This document shows positions 43,436 through 51,470 of a stretch of 64,000 nucleotides of DNA, piece by piece; the first letter of the stretch is position 1; each line of letters opens with the position of its first letter. Made by a program: the position numbers and the translations under genes. Source of the stretch: Changshengia sp963803165 (GTDB lineage: Bacteria; Chloroflexota; Dormibacteria; Aeolococcales; Aeolococcaceae); NCBI GenBank assembly GCA_963803165.1, contig CAWDLK010000003.1:258308-322307 (forward strand). Reading direction: 5' to 3'. The notes below the pieces were generated by a model, which saw only the letters and a program-made list of their open reading frames with translations, made no database searches and was not told where the DNA came from.

Positions 43436-43440
43436 GGGCG

Positions 43441-44154
43441 CTACCCCACCTGCAGCTTCGCGGCCTGGCCTGGGTCGACCTTGACCCCGGGCCCGTGGGT
43501 GGTGCAGAGGGTGACCGTCTTGACGAAGGTGCCCTTGGCGGCGGAGGGCTTGGAGCGCACGATCGCCTCCATCAGCGCGGCGAAGTTGTCGCGCAGCTTG
43601 ACGTCGTCGAAGGACGCCTTGCCGATGGGGGCGTGGATGTTGCCGAGCCGGTCGTTGCGGACCTCGATGCGGCCGCCCTGGACCTCGCGGACCGCCTTGG
43701 CGATGTCGAAGGTGACCGTGCCCGCCTTGGGGTTGGGCATCAGCCCGCGGGGGCCGAGAACCTTGCCGATGCGTCCCACGAGCCCCATGACGTCTGGGGT
43801 CGCCAGGGCCACGTCGAAGTCGATCTGGCCCGCCTGGACCTGCTTGACCAGGTCCTCGCCGCCGACCAGGTCCGCCCCGGCCTCGCTCGCCTCGCGCGCC
43901 TTCTCCCCGGTGGCGAAGACGGCAATCCGCCGCACCTTCCCGGTGCCGTGGGGCAGGACCACGGTGGTGCGCACCGTCTGGTCGGCGTGACGGGGGTCGA
44001 TGCCGAGACGGAGGTGGGCCTCGACCGTCGGGTCGAAGCGCCCGCTGGTCGGCGTGCCGCGCACCAGCTCCACCGCCTCCTGGGGCGCGTAGAGGCGTCC
44101 CTTCTCGACCTTCTCCAGGGCCGCTCGGTAGTTCTTGCCATGCTGCTGGGTCAT
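43441..44154 (-). CDS. rplA: 50S ribosomal protein L1
   Basis: 237 residues, full length for L1. It shows 'GKNYRAALEKVEKGRLYAPQ', 'GTGKVRRIAVFATGEKAREA', 'GKVLGPRGLMPNPKAGTV' and 'NFAALMEAIVRSKPSAAKGT'. L1 forms the mobile L1 stalk of the 50S subunit and in many bacteria represses translation of the rplK-rplA message. ATG 44154 has AGGAGAAGAACG upstream. The 85-bp gap from rplK contains a compact hairpin (44215-44229, GAGGCT-GGG-AGCCTC as read on the plus strand) that could be part of such control. The usual next genes rplJ and rplL do not follow; a CpaE-like gene does. Confidence 0.98.
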   Translation of the reverse strand: MTQQHGKNYRAALEKVEKGRLYAPQEAVELVRGTPTSGRFDPTVEAHLRLGIDPRHADQTVRTTVVLPHGTGKVRRIAVFATGEKAREASEAGADLVGGEDLVKQVQAGQIDFDVALATPDVMGLVGRIGKVLGPRGLMPNPKAGTVTFDIAKAVREVQGGRIEVRNDRLGNIHAPIGKASFDDVKLRDNFAALMEAIVRSKPSAAKGTFVKTVTLCTTHGPGVKVDPGQAAKLQVG

Positions 44155-44239
44155 CGTTCTTCTCCTGTGGTTCTGGCGGGCGGCGAGCGCCCTCCCACTC
44201 AGACGGCGGGCTGCGAGGCTGGGAGCCTCCTCTGCGAGG

Positions 44240-44668
44240 TCATGGCTGGACGGTCAGGCCCATGGAGCGGGCGGTGCCCTCGACGGTGCGCATCGCCTGC
44301 TCGACGTCGAAGGCGTTGAGGTCGGCGAGCTTGAGCTCGGCGATCTCCCGGACCTGGGCGGCGGTCACCGTCCCCACCTTGTCCAGGTTGGGACGGGCCG
44401 AACCCTTGTCGACGCCCGCCGCCTTCTTGAGCAGATCGTAGGCGGGCGGCGTCTTGGTCACGAAGACGAAGCTGCGGTCCTCGAAGACGGTGATCTCAGC
44501 GGGGATGACCATGCCAGCCTGGGCGGCGGTGCGCTCGTTGTAGGCACGGCAGAACTCCATGATGTTGAGGCCGTGCGGGCCCAGCGCGGTCCCCACCGGG
44601 GGGGCCGGGGTTGCCTTGCCAGCCTGGATCTGGAGGCGGATGACGGTCTTGACCTTCTTCTTGCCCAT
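44240..44668 (-). CDS. rplK: 50S ribosomal protein L11
   Basis: 142 residues, the normal length. 'VIRLQIQAGKATPAPPVGTA', 'LGPHGLNIMEFCRAYNERTA' and the C-terminal rRNA-binding domain ('KTPPAYDLLKKAAGVDKGSA', 'VREIAELKLADLNAFDVEQA') identify L11, which binds the 23S rRNA GTPase centre. It starts 15 bp after nusG, with GGGGACGGAGAG upstream of the ATG, in the conserved order secE-nusG-rplK-rplA. Confidence 0.98.
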   Translation of the reverse strand: MGKKKVKTVIRLQIQAGKATPAPPVGTALGPHGLNIMEFCRAYNERTAAQAGMVIPAEITVFEDRSFVFVTKTPPAYDLLKKAAGVDKGSARPNLDKVGTVTAAQVREIAELKLADLNAFDVEQAMRTVEGTARSMGLTVQP

Positions 44669-44683
44669 GCTGCTCTCCGTCCC

Positions 44684-45250
44684 CTAGCGAAGTCGCTCGA
44701 CCTGAAGCAGGTCGAGCTCCACCGGCGTTTCCCGGCCGAACATGTTGACCAGCACTTTGAGCTTGCCCTTCTCGGCGTTGATCTCGGTGACCTTGCCGTG
44801 GAAGTCGGTGAAGGGGCCGTCAATGACCCGCACGCTCTCGTCCACCTGGTACTCGACCGAGACCTTGGTGGGAGCCTCGGCCTTGACCTGCCGCTGGATT
44901 CCCCGGATCTCGCTCTCGGCGAGCGGCACCGGCTTGTTCCCGGAGCCGACGAAGGAGGTGACTCCCGGGGTGTTGCGCACCACGTACCAGGACTCGTCGG
45001 ACATGATCATGTTGACCAGGATGTAGCCCGGGTAGATGCGCTTGGAGACCCGGCGGCGCTGGCCGTCCTTGATCTCCATGACCTCCTCGGTGGGGACCAG
45101 GACCTCGAAGATCTTGTCGTGCATGTCCATCAACTCCACGCGCTTGAGGAGGTTGTTCTTGACCTTCTCCTCGTGGCCGGAGTAGGCGTGGATCACGTAC
45201 CAGCGGACATCGCCGGTCTGGATCGCGGTGCCGGTTTCGCTCATGGTCAT
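44684..45250 (-). CDS. nusG: Transcription termination/antitermination factor NusG
   Basis: 188 residues. The NGN domain ('RWYVIHAYSGHEEKVKNNLL', 'KRIYPGYILVNMIMSDESWY', 'RNTPGVTSFVGSGNKPVPL') and the KOW domain ('VRVIDGPFTDFHGKVTEINA') are complete. NusG couples RNA polymerase to Rho or the ribosome. ATG 45250 is used; ATG 45244 two codons later is equally possible. The frame stays open through the upstream region as shadow of secE and is not real there. secE ends 20 bp upstream. Confidence 0.97.
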   Translation of the reverse strand: MTMSETGTAIQTGDVRWYVIHAYSGHEEKVKNNLLKRVELMDMHDKIFEVLVPTEEVMEIKDGQRRRVSKRIYPGYILVNMIMSDESWYVVRNTPGVTSFVGSGNKPVPLAESEIRGIQRQVKAEAPTKVSVEYQVDESVRVIDGPFTDFHGKVTEINAEKGKLKVLVNMFGRETPVELDLLQVERLR

Positions 45251-45269
45251 CTCGATGAGGGTGGCTCGC

Positions 45270-45650
45270 TCAGCTCGAGGGGCTCGCCGACGGCGAGGCG
45301 CTCGGGCTGGCGGAGGCGGAGGCACTGGGGCTCGCCGAGGCGGAGGCGCCCGGGGTCGGCGTGGGGGTGGTCGTGGCAGGCAGGGTGACGGTGCTCGAGC
45401 TGTTGTTCCCGGTGCCGCTGTAGATGGGCTTCACGGCGTAGCTCAGACCGTAGTCGGCGCCACCGATCAGGAGGCTGAAGAGGATGACGGTCACCACCAC
45501 CACCCCGGTCATCCGCCAGAGCTCGGTGCGGGTCGGCCAGATGACCTTGCGCAGCTCGTCCCAGACGCCGCGGAAGTAGGCGAACCGGCCCGGGCCGCGC
45601 CCTCCGCTCCCCCCCTGGTTGAATCCCGGCCTGGCCGGCGCTCTGGCCAC
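45270..45650 (-). CDS. secE: Preprotein translocase subunit SecE with Ser/Ala/Pro tail
   Basis: 126 residues. The core matches SecE: 'FRGVWDELRKVIWPTRTELW' in the amphipathic cytoplasmic helix and one membrane helix ('MTGVVVVTVILFSLLIGGAD'). An extra C-terminal segment of about 45 residues, beginning 'NNSSSTVTLPATTTPTPTPG' and ending in Ser-Ala/Ser-Pro repeats, would lie outside the membrane. Actinobacterial-type SecE proteins usually end shortly after the helix, so this tail is unusual. GTG 45650 has GGAGAGG upstream. tRNA-Trp lies 57 bp upstream in the same orientation. Confidence 0.93.
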   Translation of the reverse strand: MARAPARPGFNQGGSGGRGPGRFAYFRGVWDELRKVIWPTRTELWRMTGVVVVTVILFSLLIGGADYGLSYAVKPIYSGTGNNSSSTVTLPATTTPTPTPGASASASPSASASASPSASPSASPSS

Positions 45651-45707
45651 GTCCTCTCCTGACCTCCAAGGCTACGCCGGGCTTACCCGGTCGGGTCCGA
45701 CCCGAGA

Positions 45708-45783
45708 TGGCAGGGGCGGCAAGATTCGAACTCGCGACCCTCGGTTTTGGAGACCGATGCTCTACCAACTGAGCTACGCCCCT
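45708..45783 (-). tRNA. tRNA-Trp (anticodon CCA)
   Basis: The minus strand reads AGGGGCGTAGCTCAGTTGGT at the 5' end. Acceptor arms AGGGGCG/CGCCCCT, the anticodon stem TCGGT/ACCGA with loop CTCCAAA (anticodon CCA at 45748-45750) and the T arm with GTTCGAATC are intact. The discriminator is G and the 3' CCA is encoded (45708-45710). It is placed between rpmG and secE, the usual site in many bacteria. Confidence 0.97.
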
Positions 45784-45848
45784 GTGGCCCGTCAGCATAG
45801 CGGCCGGCGGGGCCGCCTCTGCACATGGATCGGTTCTCCCCGGGCTGG

Positions 45849-46016
45849 CTACTTGGTCTCGCGATGCCGCGTGTGGGTGCGGCAGCGCGGGCAGAACTTG
45901 CGAAGCTCGATCCGATCCGGATCGTTGCGCTTGTTCTTCACGGTGGTGTAGTTGCGCTCCTTGCAGTCGGGACACTGCAGGGTGATCGTCGACGAGCCGC
46001 CTTTAGCCGTAGCCAC
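45849..46016 (-). CDS. rpmG: 50S ribosomal protein L33 (zinc-binding form)
   Basis: 55 residues from GTG 46016. 'TLQCPDCKERNYTTVKNKRN' and 'LRKFCPRCRTHTRHRE' give the four Cys of the zinc-ribbon form. L33 lies near the tRNA exit site of the 50S subunit. The frame is open to 46034, but the promoter boxes at 46032-46059 overlap that extension, so GTG 46016 is the start. It is first in the leftward unit rpmG, tRNA-Trp, secE, nusG, rplK, rplA, cpaE. Confidence 0.95.
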   Translation of the reverse strand: MATAKGGSSTITLQCPDCKERNYTTVKNKRNDPDRIELRKFCPRCRTHTRHRETK

Positions 46017-46031
46017 GTTGAAGCCCCAACA

Positions 46032-46059
46032 CAAATAAGACCTAGCCGCGCTAGGTCAA
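46032..46059 (-). promoter_or_regulatory. Promoter of the rpmG-tRNA-secE unit containing a 19-bp palindrome
   Basis: On the minus strand TTGACC (46054-46059) and TATTTG (46032-46037) are 16 bp apart. The spacer and box edges carry a perfect dyad, GACCTAGC-CGC-GCTAGGTC (46039-46057). A repressor bound there would block polymerase directly; alternatively it is a coincidence of promoter sequence. Confidence 0.6.
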
Positions 46060-46188
46060 GCGCAATGATAGCACAGGCTCCCACCCCGTCAAAAGGGCGG
46101 GCGTGCCCCCCGCCCGCCCATGGCGCCCGCCGGATCCGCCACCGGCCCGCCGCCACCTCGCCGCGACACGCCAACCTTCGTCTGCCAC

Positions 46189-46209
46189 ATACTAAGGTCC
46201 CCTGAGTAT
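46189..46209. promoter_or_regulatory. Probable MarR operator: ATACTAAGG-tcc-CCTGAGTAT
   Basis: Nine-bp arms match at eight positions around a 3-bp centre, 16 bp before the MarR start codon. MarR proteins bind dyads of about 20 bp overlapping their own promoters. TACTAA within the left arm could itself be part of the -10 region. Confidence 0.6.
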
Positions 46210-46224
46210 CCGGGAGATCAACGA

Positions 46225-46713
46225 ATGACCGGCGAGCCCACCGCCCTCTCCGAGAGGGACGCCCTCCTGCACCGCCTCCTCGAGCTCGGGCCGGCCCTCC
46301 GCCACCGCTTCCGGGCGACCGTCCCGGCGGAGGCCCGGCTGCGGCTGCAGGAGACCATGGAGGACGTGACCGCCTCCCAGCTGGAGGTGCTGATGCTCCT
46401 CCACCAGAGCCGGCCCGGGCTCTCCATGCACGAGCTGGCCGAGGCTCAGGCGATCACCCCCAGCTCGGCCACCCAGCTGGTCGACCGGCTGGTGAGGCTC
46501 GGGCTGGTCGAGCGCCTCCGCGAGGAGGAGGACCGGCGGCTGGTGCGGGTCCAGCTCTCCGGGTCCGCCCGGCAGAGGTTCGAGGAGATGCTCCGCCTTC
46601 ACCTGAGCAGCCTGGCAGCGATCACCGAGCCGCTCAGCGACGAGGAGCTGCGCACCGGCGTCGGCCTGCTCGCCCGGATCACCCAGCCGGCGGGCGGGGA
46701 GTGCTCCCGATGA
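46225..46713 (+). CDS. MarR-family transcriptional regulator
   Basis: 162 residues, a winged-helix MarR protein. 'VTASQLEVLMLLHQSRPGLS', 'MHELAEAQAITPSSATQLVD' (recognition helix) and the wing 'LVERLREEEDRRLVRVQLSG' are present, flanked by dimerisation helices. It probably represses the efflux genes that follow until a toxic ligand binds. ATG 46225 follows GGGAGATCAACGA and the dyad at 46189-46209. It overlaps the MMPL gene by ATGA. Confidence 0.92.
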   Translation: MTGEPTALSERDALLHRLLELGPALRHRFRATVPAEARLRLQETMEDVTASQLEVLMLLHQSRPGLSMHELAEAQAITPSSATQLVDRLVRLGLVERLREEEDRRLVRVQLSGSARQRFEEMLRLHLSSLAAITEPLSDEELRTGVGLLARITQPAGGECSR

Positions 46714-49007
46714 GACGGTTCTACTCCCGCCTCGGCCGCTTCGACGTCCGCTTCCGCTACCTCATCGTCCTGGCCTGGGTGGTGATCACGGTGGTCTGCG
46801 TCCACACCCTGCCGGCGCTCGGCTCGGTCGCCAAGGACACGGAGAGCGGCTTCCTGCCCGCCAACTCACCGAGCATGCACGCCGCCCAGCTGCTCGACCC
46901 CTTCGAGAACTCCAACCTGGCCACCGCGACCCTGGTGGCCTCGCGCCGCCACGGCGAGCTGACCACCCAGGACCAGGCGGCGGCCACCTCCCTGCTGGCC
47001 AGGGTGAGGGCTCTGCCCAACGTCGTGAGCGTCCGCGCCCTGGGCACCTCGGGCGACGGGCAGGCCCTGCAGGCGCTGGTCCAGGCCAACGTCCCCCAGT
47101 ACGGCGGCGGCGCCGGGACCACCCTGGTGGACGCCATCCGCGCCGACTTCACCCGGGTGGGCGCGCCCAGCGGCCTGCAGTTCAACCTGACCGGGCAGCT
47201 GGCGATCGCGACGGACAGCGACAACGCCTCGGCGCACTCCCAGAACCTCACCCAGCTGTTCTCGGTCCTCTTCATCATCGCCCTGCTGCTCTTCGCCTTC
47301 CGGGCGCTGCTGGCGCCGCTCGTGACCCTGCTGCCGGCCGGCCTGGTCCTCGCCCTCGCCGGGCCGGTGATCGCCGCCGCCTCCCACATCGGCGTCCAGG
47401 TCTCCATCATCACCGAGCTCATCCTGGTCGTCCTGGTGCTGGGGGCGGGCACCGACTACGGCCTCTTCCTGGTCTTCCGCGTGCGTGAGGAGATCCGCCG
47501 CGGCCTGGTCCCCCGGGACGCGGTGGTCCGGGCCGTCGAGACCGTGGGCGAATCCATCACCTTCTCCGCGCTGATCGTCATCGGCGCTCTGCTCAGCCTG
47601 GTGATCGCCCAGTTCGGCTTCTACCAGGGCCTCGGCCCGGCGCTCGCGATCGGGATCGGCCTGATGCTGCTCGCCGGCCTCACCCTGCTCCCGGCCCTGC
47701 TCGCCATCCTGGGCCGGGCCGTCTTCTGGCCGAGCAGCCTGCGGGTGAGGGAGACTCAGCAGGGCGGCTTCTGGGGGCGGGTGGCGGCCGCCTTCGTGCG
47801 CCGGCCGCTGGCCACCGCCATCGCCGGGGTCGCCGTCTTCGCCGCCCTCTCACTCGGCTCTCTGGGAACCACCACGGCGGGCTTCGCCGACGAGGGCTCC
47901 GGCCCCGCGGGGAGCGACTCCGCGGTCGGTCAGGCGGTCCTCACCGCGCACTTCCCCTCCGCCGGAACGCTGACCTCGACCGAGGTGGCGATGGTCTTCC
48001 CCACGTCGGTGCTCGCCGATCCCACACAGCTCGCGGCGGCGCAGCGCAACCTCGCGGCCTCACCCGGCTTCAACGGCGTGATCGGACCGCTCAACCCGTA
48101 CGGCCCCCAGGGGCCGACCCTCACGGCGGCCCAGGTCTCCGCCCTGTACGAGCAGCTCGGCTGGCCCCTCACGCCCGCCGCTGCAGCCGGCGTCAGCCCC
48201 GAGGTCGCGAAGGAGTACGGCGCCCTGGCCAGCTTCGTCAGCCCGGACGCGCGGACCGTCGTGTTCGCCGTGGTGCCCCGGGTGGGCCCGCCGGGCAGCG
48301 CGGCGGCGAGCGCCAACGTGCCGGCCCTGCGCGCGGACACCACGGCGGCCGCCCGTGCCGCGGGCGCCACCGACAGCGGCGTCTTCAGCCTCGACGCCTT
48401 CGCCTACGACGTCGAGAACGTCTCCCAGGACGACCTGGTCCACATCATCCCGACGGTGGCGATCATCATCGCCATCCTGCTCGCCATCGTCCTGCGCAGC
48501 GGGGTCGCGTCGCTCTTCCTGGTGCCCAGCGTGGTGCTCTCCTACCTGGCCGCCCTGGGCCTGGTGGGCCTGGTCTTCGTACACCTCGGGGGCCAGAGCG
48601 GGGTGCAGTTCATCATGCCCTTCCTCATGTTCGTCTTCCTGATGGCCCTGGGCTCCGATTACAACGTGCTGGTGATGACCAGGATCCGTGAGGAGTCCCA
48701 TGGGCTGCCCCTGCGCGAGGCGGTGACGACCGCCATCGGGGTGACCGGGACCACGGTCACCACCGCCGGCCTGGTGCTCGGCGGCACCTTCGCGGTGCTC
48801 GCCTTCGCCTCGGGGGGATCACCCTCCTCGGGCGAGGTGCAGCAGGTCGGCTTCGGGATCGCCGCCGGCATCCTGATGGACACGTTCTTCGTCCGCACCA
48901 TCCTGGTGCCCGCGACCGTGGTGCTGGTCGGCCGCTGGACCTGGTGGCCCTCCCGCCTCTACGCGCGGCACGCAGCCCCGGTGACCGCGGAGGAGCCCGC
49001 CACGTGA
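46710..49007 (+). CDS. MMPL/RND-family transporter
   Basis: 765 residues with two MMPL halves. Each has one helix, an extracytoplasmic domain and a five-helix bundle. The proton-relay helices carry 'LGAGTDYGLFLVFRVREE' in half one and 'ALGSDYNVLVMTRIREE' in half two. MMPL proteins export lipids or drugs across the cytoplasmic membrane using proton motive force. ATG 46710 overlaps the marR stop and the end overlaps the MFS gene by GTGA, so all three form one operon. A longer start at 46701 is possible but unlikely. The substrate is unknown; drug or lipid efflux is inferred from the MarR context. Confidence 0.93.
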   Translation: MRRFYSRLGRFDVRFRYLIVLAWVVITVVCVHTLPALGSVAKDTESGFLPANSPSMHAAQLLDPFENSNLATATLVASRRHGELTTQDQAAATSLLARVRALPNVVSVRALGTSGDGQALQALVQANVPQYGGGAGTTLVDAIRADFTRVGAPSGLQFNLTGQLAIATDSDNASAHSQNLTQLFSVLFIIALLLFAFRALLAPLVTLLPAGLVLALAGPVIAAASHIGVQVSIITELILVVLVLGAGTDYGLFLVFRVREEIRRGLVPRDAVVRAVETVGESITFSALIVIGALLSLVIAQFGFYQGLGPALAIGIGLMLLAGLTLLPALLAILGRAVFWPSSLRVRETQQGGFWGRVAAAFVRRPLATAIAGVAVFAALSLGSLGTTTAGFADEGSGPAGSDSAVGQAVLTAHFPSAGTLTSTEVAMVFPTSVLADPTQLAAAQRNLAASPGFNGVIGPLNPYGPQGPTLTAAQVSALYEQLGWPLTPAAAAGVSPEVAKEYGALASFVSPDARTVVFAVVPRVGPPGSAAASANVPALRADTTAAARAAGATDSGVFSLDAFAYDVENVSQDDLVHIIPTVAIIIAILLAIVLRSGVASLFLVPSVVLSYLAALGLVGLVFVHLGGQSGVQFIMPFLMFVFLMALGSDYNVLVMTRIREESHGLPLREAVTTAIGVTGTTVTTAGLVLGGTFAVLAFASGGSPSSGEVQQVGFGIAAGILMDTFFVRTILVPATVVLVGRWTWWPSRLYARHAAPVTAEEPAT

Positions 49008-50578
49008 ACGCCCCCACCCTCGCCCTGGGTGTCGAGGCGCGCCCCATCGGCGAACGCCGCCGGCTGGCGGTGATCTTCGGCGCCCTGATGCTGGCGATGC
49101 TGATCGCGGCCCTCGACCAGACCATCGTCTCCACCGCCCTGCCCACCATCGTCGGCGACCTCGGCGGTCTCACCCAGCTCTCCTGGGTCGTCACCGCCTA
49201 CATCCTCACCTCCACCATCTCCACCCCGCTCTACGGGAAGCTCGGGGACCTGTACGGGCGCAAGCGCATCTTCCAGGGCGCGATCGTCATCTTCCTGGCC
49301 GGCTCGATGCTCTGCGGGCTGGCTCAGAACATGACCGAGCTGATCAGCTTCCGGGCCCTCCAGGGGATCGGCGCGGGCGGGCTGATGGTCGGCTCGCAGG
49401 CGATCATCGGCGATGTCGTCTCGCCGCGCGACCGGGGCCGCTACATGGGCTACTTCGGTGCCGTCTTTGGACTGGCCACGGTGGCCGGGCCGCTGCTCGG
49501 CGGCTTCTTCGTCGATCACGCCTCCTGGCGCTGGGTCTTCTACGTCAACGTCCCGATCGGAGCGGCCGCCCTGGTGGCCACGGGGCTGGTGCTGCATCTG
49601 CCCCGGGTACGGCGCGAGCACCGGATCGACTACGCGGGGGCCGCGCTTCTGGGCGCCGCCGTCACCTGCATCGTGCTGCTCACCACCTGGGGCGGGACCG
49701 AGTTCCCGTGGGCCTCGGCGCAGACGCTGGGCCTGAGCTTCGCCAGCCTGGTGCTCCTCGGCACCTTCATCGCGGTCGAACGGCGCGCGTCCGAGCCCAT
49801 CCTCCCGCTCGCCCTCTTCCGCAACTCGGTCTTTGCCCTCGCCAACGCGTCGGGTTTCATCATCGGCCTGGCGCTCTTCGGGTCGATCATCTTCCTGCCC
49901 GAGTTCCTCCAGATCGTCAAGGGCGACGGGGCGACCAACTCGGGTCTGCTCCTCGTGCCGATGATGGTCGGGCTGCTGATCACCTCCATCGTCAGCGGAC
50001 AGCTGATCAGCCGGACCGGGCGCTACAAGATCTGGCCGATCCTGGGCACCGCCACCACCGTGCTCGGCATGTATCTGCTCAGCACCATGAACGCCGCCAC
50101 CCCCCAGGTCGTAACCGCCGCCTACATGGTGGTGCTGGGCCTCGGCCTCGGCGGTGTCATGCAGGTCCTGGTGGTGGTGGTGCAGAACTCCGTCGCCCAG
50201 AAGGACCTGGGGACCGCCACCTCGACAGCGACCTTCTTCCGCTCCATGGGAGGCTCGATCGGGGTCCCCATCTTCGGGGCGATCTTCAGCAACGTCCTGA
50301 TCGCCAAGCTGGCCTCCGACCTGCCCGCGGGCTTCCACCTCGGCGGCCTCTCCGGCGGCATCGGCAACGCCAGCCCCCAGGTGCTCGACAAGCTCCCGCC
50401 CCTGATCCACAGCGGCGTGGTGCAGGCCTTCGGCCAGTCGCTCGGCGAGGTGTTCCTGGCCGGCGTCCCGTTCGCGGTCGTCGCCTTCGTGCTCGTCTGG
50501 TTCATCAAGGAGGTTCCGCTGCGAACCCGGGTAGCCCCGGCGCTGGAGCTCGCCGAGGAGAGTGGGGCCCAGCTCTGA
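49004..50578 (+). CDS. MFS drug exporter, DHA2 (EmrB/QacA) type
   Basis: 524 residues with 14 predicted helices. 'LDQTIVSTALPTIVGDLGGL' is the DHA2 signature in helix 1, 'GKLGDLYGRKRIFQGAIVIF' is motif A and 'GPLLGGFFVDHASWRWVFYV' is motif C. It exports cationic or hydrophobic drugs by proton antiport. GTG 49004 overlaps the MMPL stop. Pairing of an MMPL and a DHA2 exporter under one MarR repressor suggests a broad toxic-compound response. It is followed by a convergent ABC exporter pair. Confidence 0.94.
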   Translation: MNAPTLALGVEARPIGERRRLAVIFGALMLAMLIAALDQTIVSTALPTIVGDLGGLTQLSWVVTAYILTSTISTPLYGKLGDLYGRKRIFQGAIVIFLAGSMLCGLAQNMTELISFRALQGIGAGGLMVGSQAIIGDVVSPRDRGRYMGYFGAVFGLATVAGPLLGGFFVDHASWRWVFYVNVPIGAAALVATGLVLHLPRVRREHRIDYAGAALLGAAVTCIVLLTTWGGTEFPWASAQTLGLSFASLVLLGTFIAVERRASEPILPLALFRNSVFALANASGFIIGLALFGSIIFLPEFLQIVKGDGATNSGLLLVPMMVGLLITSIVSGQLISRTGRYKIWPILGTATTVLGMYLLSTMNAATPQVVTAAYMVVLGLGLGGVMQVLVVVVQNSVAQKDLGTATSTATFFRSMGGSIGVPIFGAIFSNVLIAKLASDLPAGFHLGGLSGGIGNASPQVLDKLPPLIHSGVVQAFGQSLGEVFLAGVPFAVVAFVLVWFIKEVPLRTRVAPALELAEESGAQL

Positions 50579-50648
50579 AGAGAGGGGCCGAGACGGTCCG
50601 AGGCGGAGCCGCTGCCGCCCGCGGGGACGGCGCCCCGCGCGCGACCGG

Positions 50649-51470
50649 TCAGCGGGTGATGTGGCTGTACCGGTGCACGCAGATGGGCACCACCACCATG
50701 ATGATCACCAGGGCCAGGCCGAAGGTGGTGGCGATGGGGTGCTCCAGCGACCAGACCCCCGAGGGCGGCGGACCGATGGTGTTGCCGAAGAGCTGACGCC
50801 CGGCGGTCACCACCGCCGACATCGGGTTCCAGTTCGCGATCACCCGCAGCCAGGCTGGCATCCGGCTGGGGTCGACGAAGACGCTGGAGATGAAGCCCAT
50901 CAGGAAGATGGGTATGTTCATGATCACGTCGGCCGCCTGCGCCGAGCCCGCCAGGAGGCCCACCAGGATGCCCAGCCAGCCGATGGCGAACCCGAAGAGC
51001 TCGAAGAGCAGGAAGGCGAGCACCGCGTTGCCGAGGCCGTTGTCGGCGCGCCAGCCCACCGCATAGCCGCAGACGATCATCACCACCAGGACGGGGATGC
51101 CGAGCAGCAGGCTGGAGAGGGCGCGCCCGATGATGATCGCGGAGCGGGCGATGGGCAGGGTTCGGAAGCGGTCGACGACCCCCTCGCTCATGTCGGTGGC
51201 CACCGCCACCGCCGCGTTGCCGGCGCTGAAGAGCACGGTCATGGCGAAGAGGCCGGGCATCAGGTAGGAGCGGTAGTTGCCCCCGGGGACGCTGATCGAG
51301 CTGCCGAAGACGTAGCCGAAGAGGACCACGAAGATGACCGGGGTGAGCAGGGTCCCGAAGACGACGTCGGGCTGGCGCTTGCCCCGGATGAGGAACCGAC
51401 GGGTCGCCGTGTAGGCGTCGAGCAGTCCGCCCAGGAGCCGTCGCTCCGCCTCCACGGCGGCCTGGCTCAC
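50649..51470 (-). CDS. ABC-2 type exporter permease (DrrB-like)
   Basis: 273 residues with six helices in ABC2_membrane order. 'RQPDVVFGTLLTPVIFVVLF' leads into helix 1, and 'EGVVDRFRTLPIARSAIIIG' is the coupling-helix region typical of DrrB/NodJ-type permeases. 'FISSVFVDPSRMPAWLRVIA' and 'NWNPMSAVVTAGRQLFGN' match the conserved C-terminal loop. GTG 51470 overlaps the ATPase stop by 4 bp. It probably exports an antibiotic or a lipid; the substrate is not evident. Confidence 0.93.
   Translation of the reverse strand: MSQAAVEAERRLLGGLLDAYTATRRFLIRGKRQPDVVFGTLLTPVIFVVLFGYVFGSSISVPGGNYRSYLMPGLFAMTVLFSAGNAAVAVATDMSEGVVDRFRTLPIARSAIIIGRALSSLLLGIPVLVVMIVCGYAVGWRADNGLGNAVLAFLLFELFGFAIGWLGILVGLLAGSAQAADVIMNIPIFLMGFISSVFVDPSRMPAWLRVIANWNPMSAVVTAGRQLFGNTIGPPPSGVWSLEHPIATTFGLALVIIMVVVPICVHRYSHITR

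Noticed and set aside
41903..43990. A 695-residue plus-strand open frame
   Set aside because: Runs through the third cpaE copy and rplA on the opposite strand; no recognisable domain.
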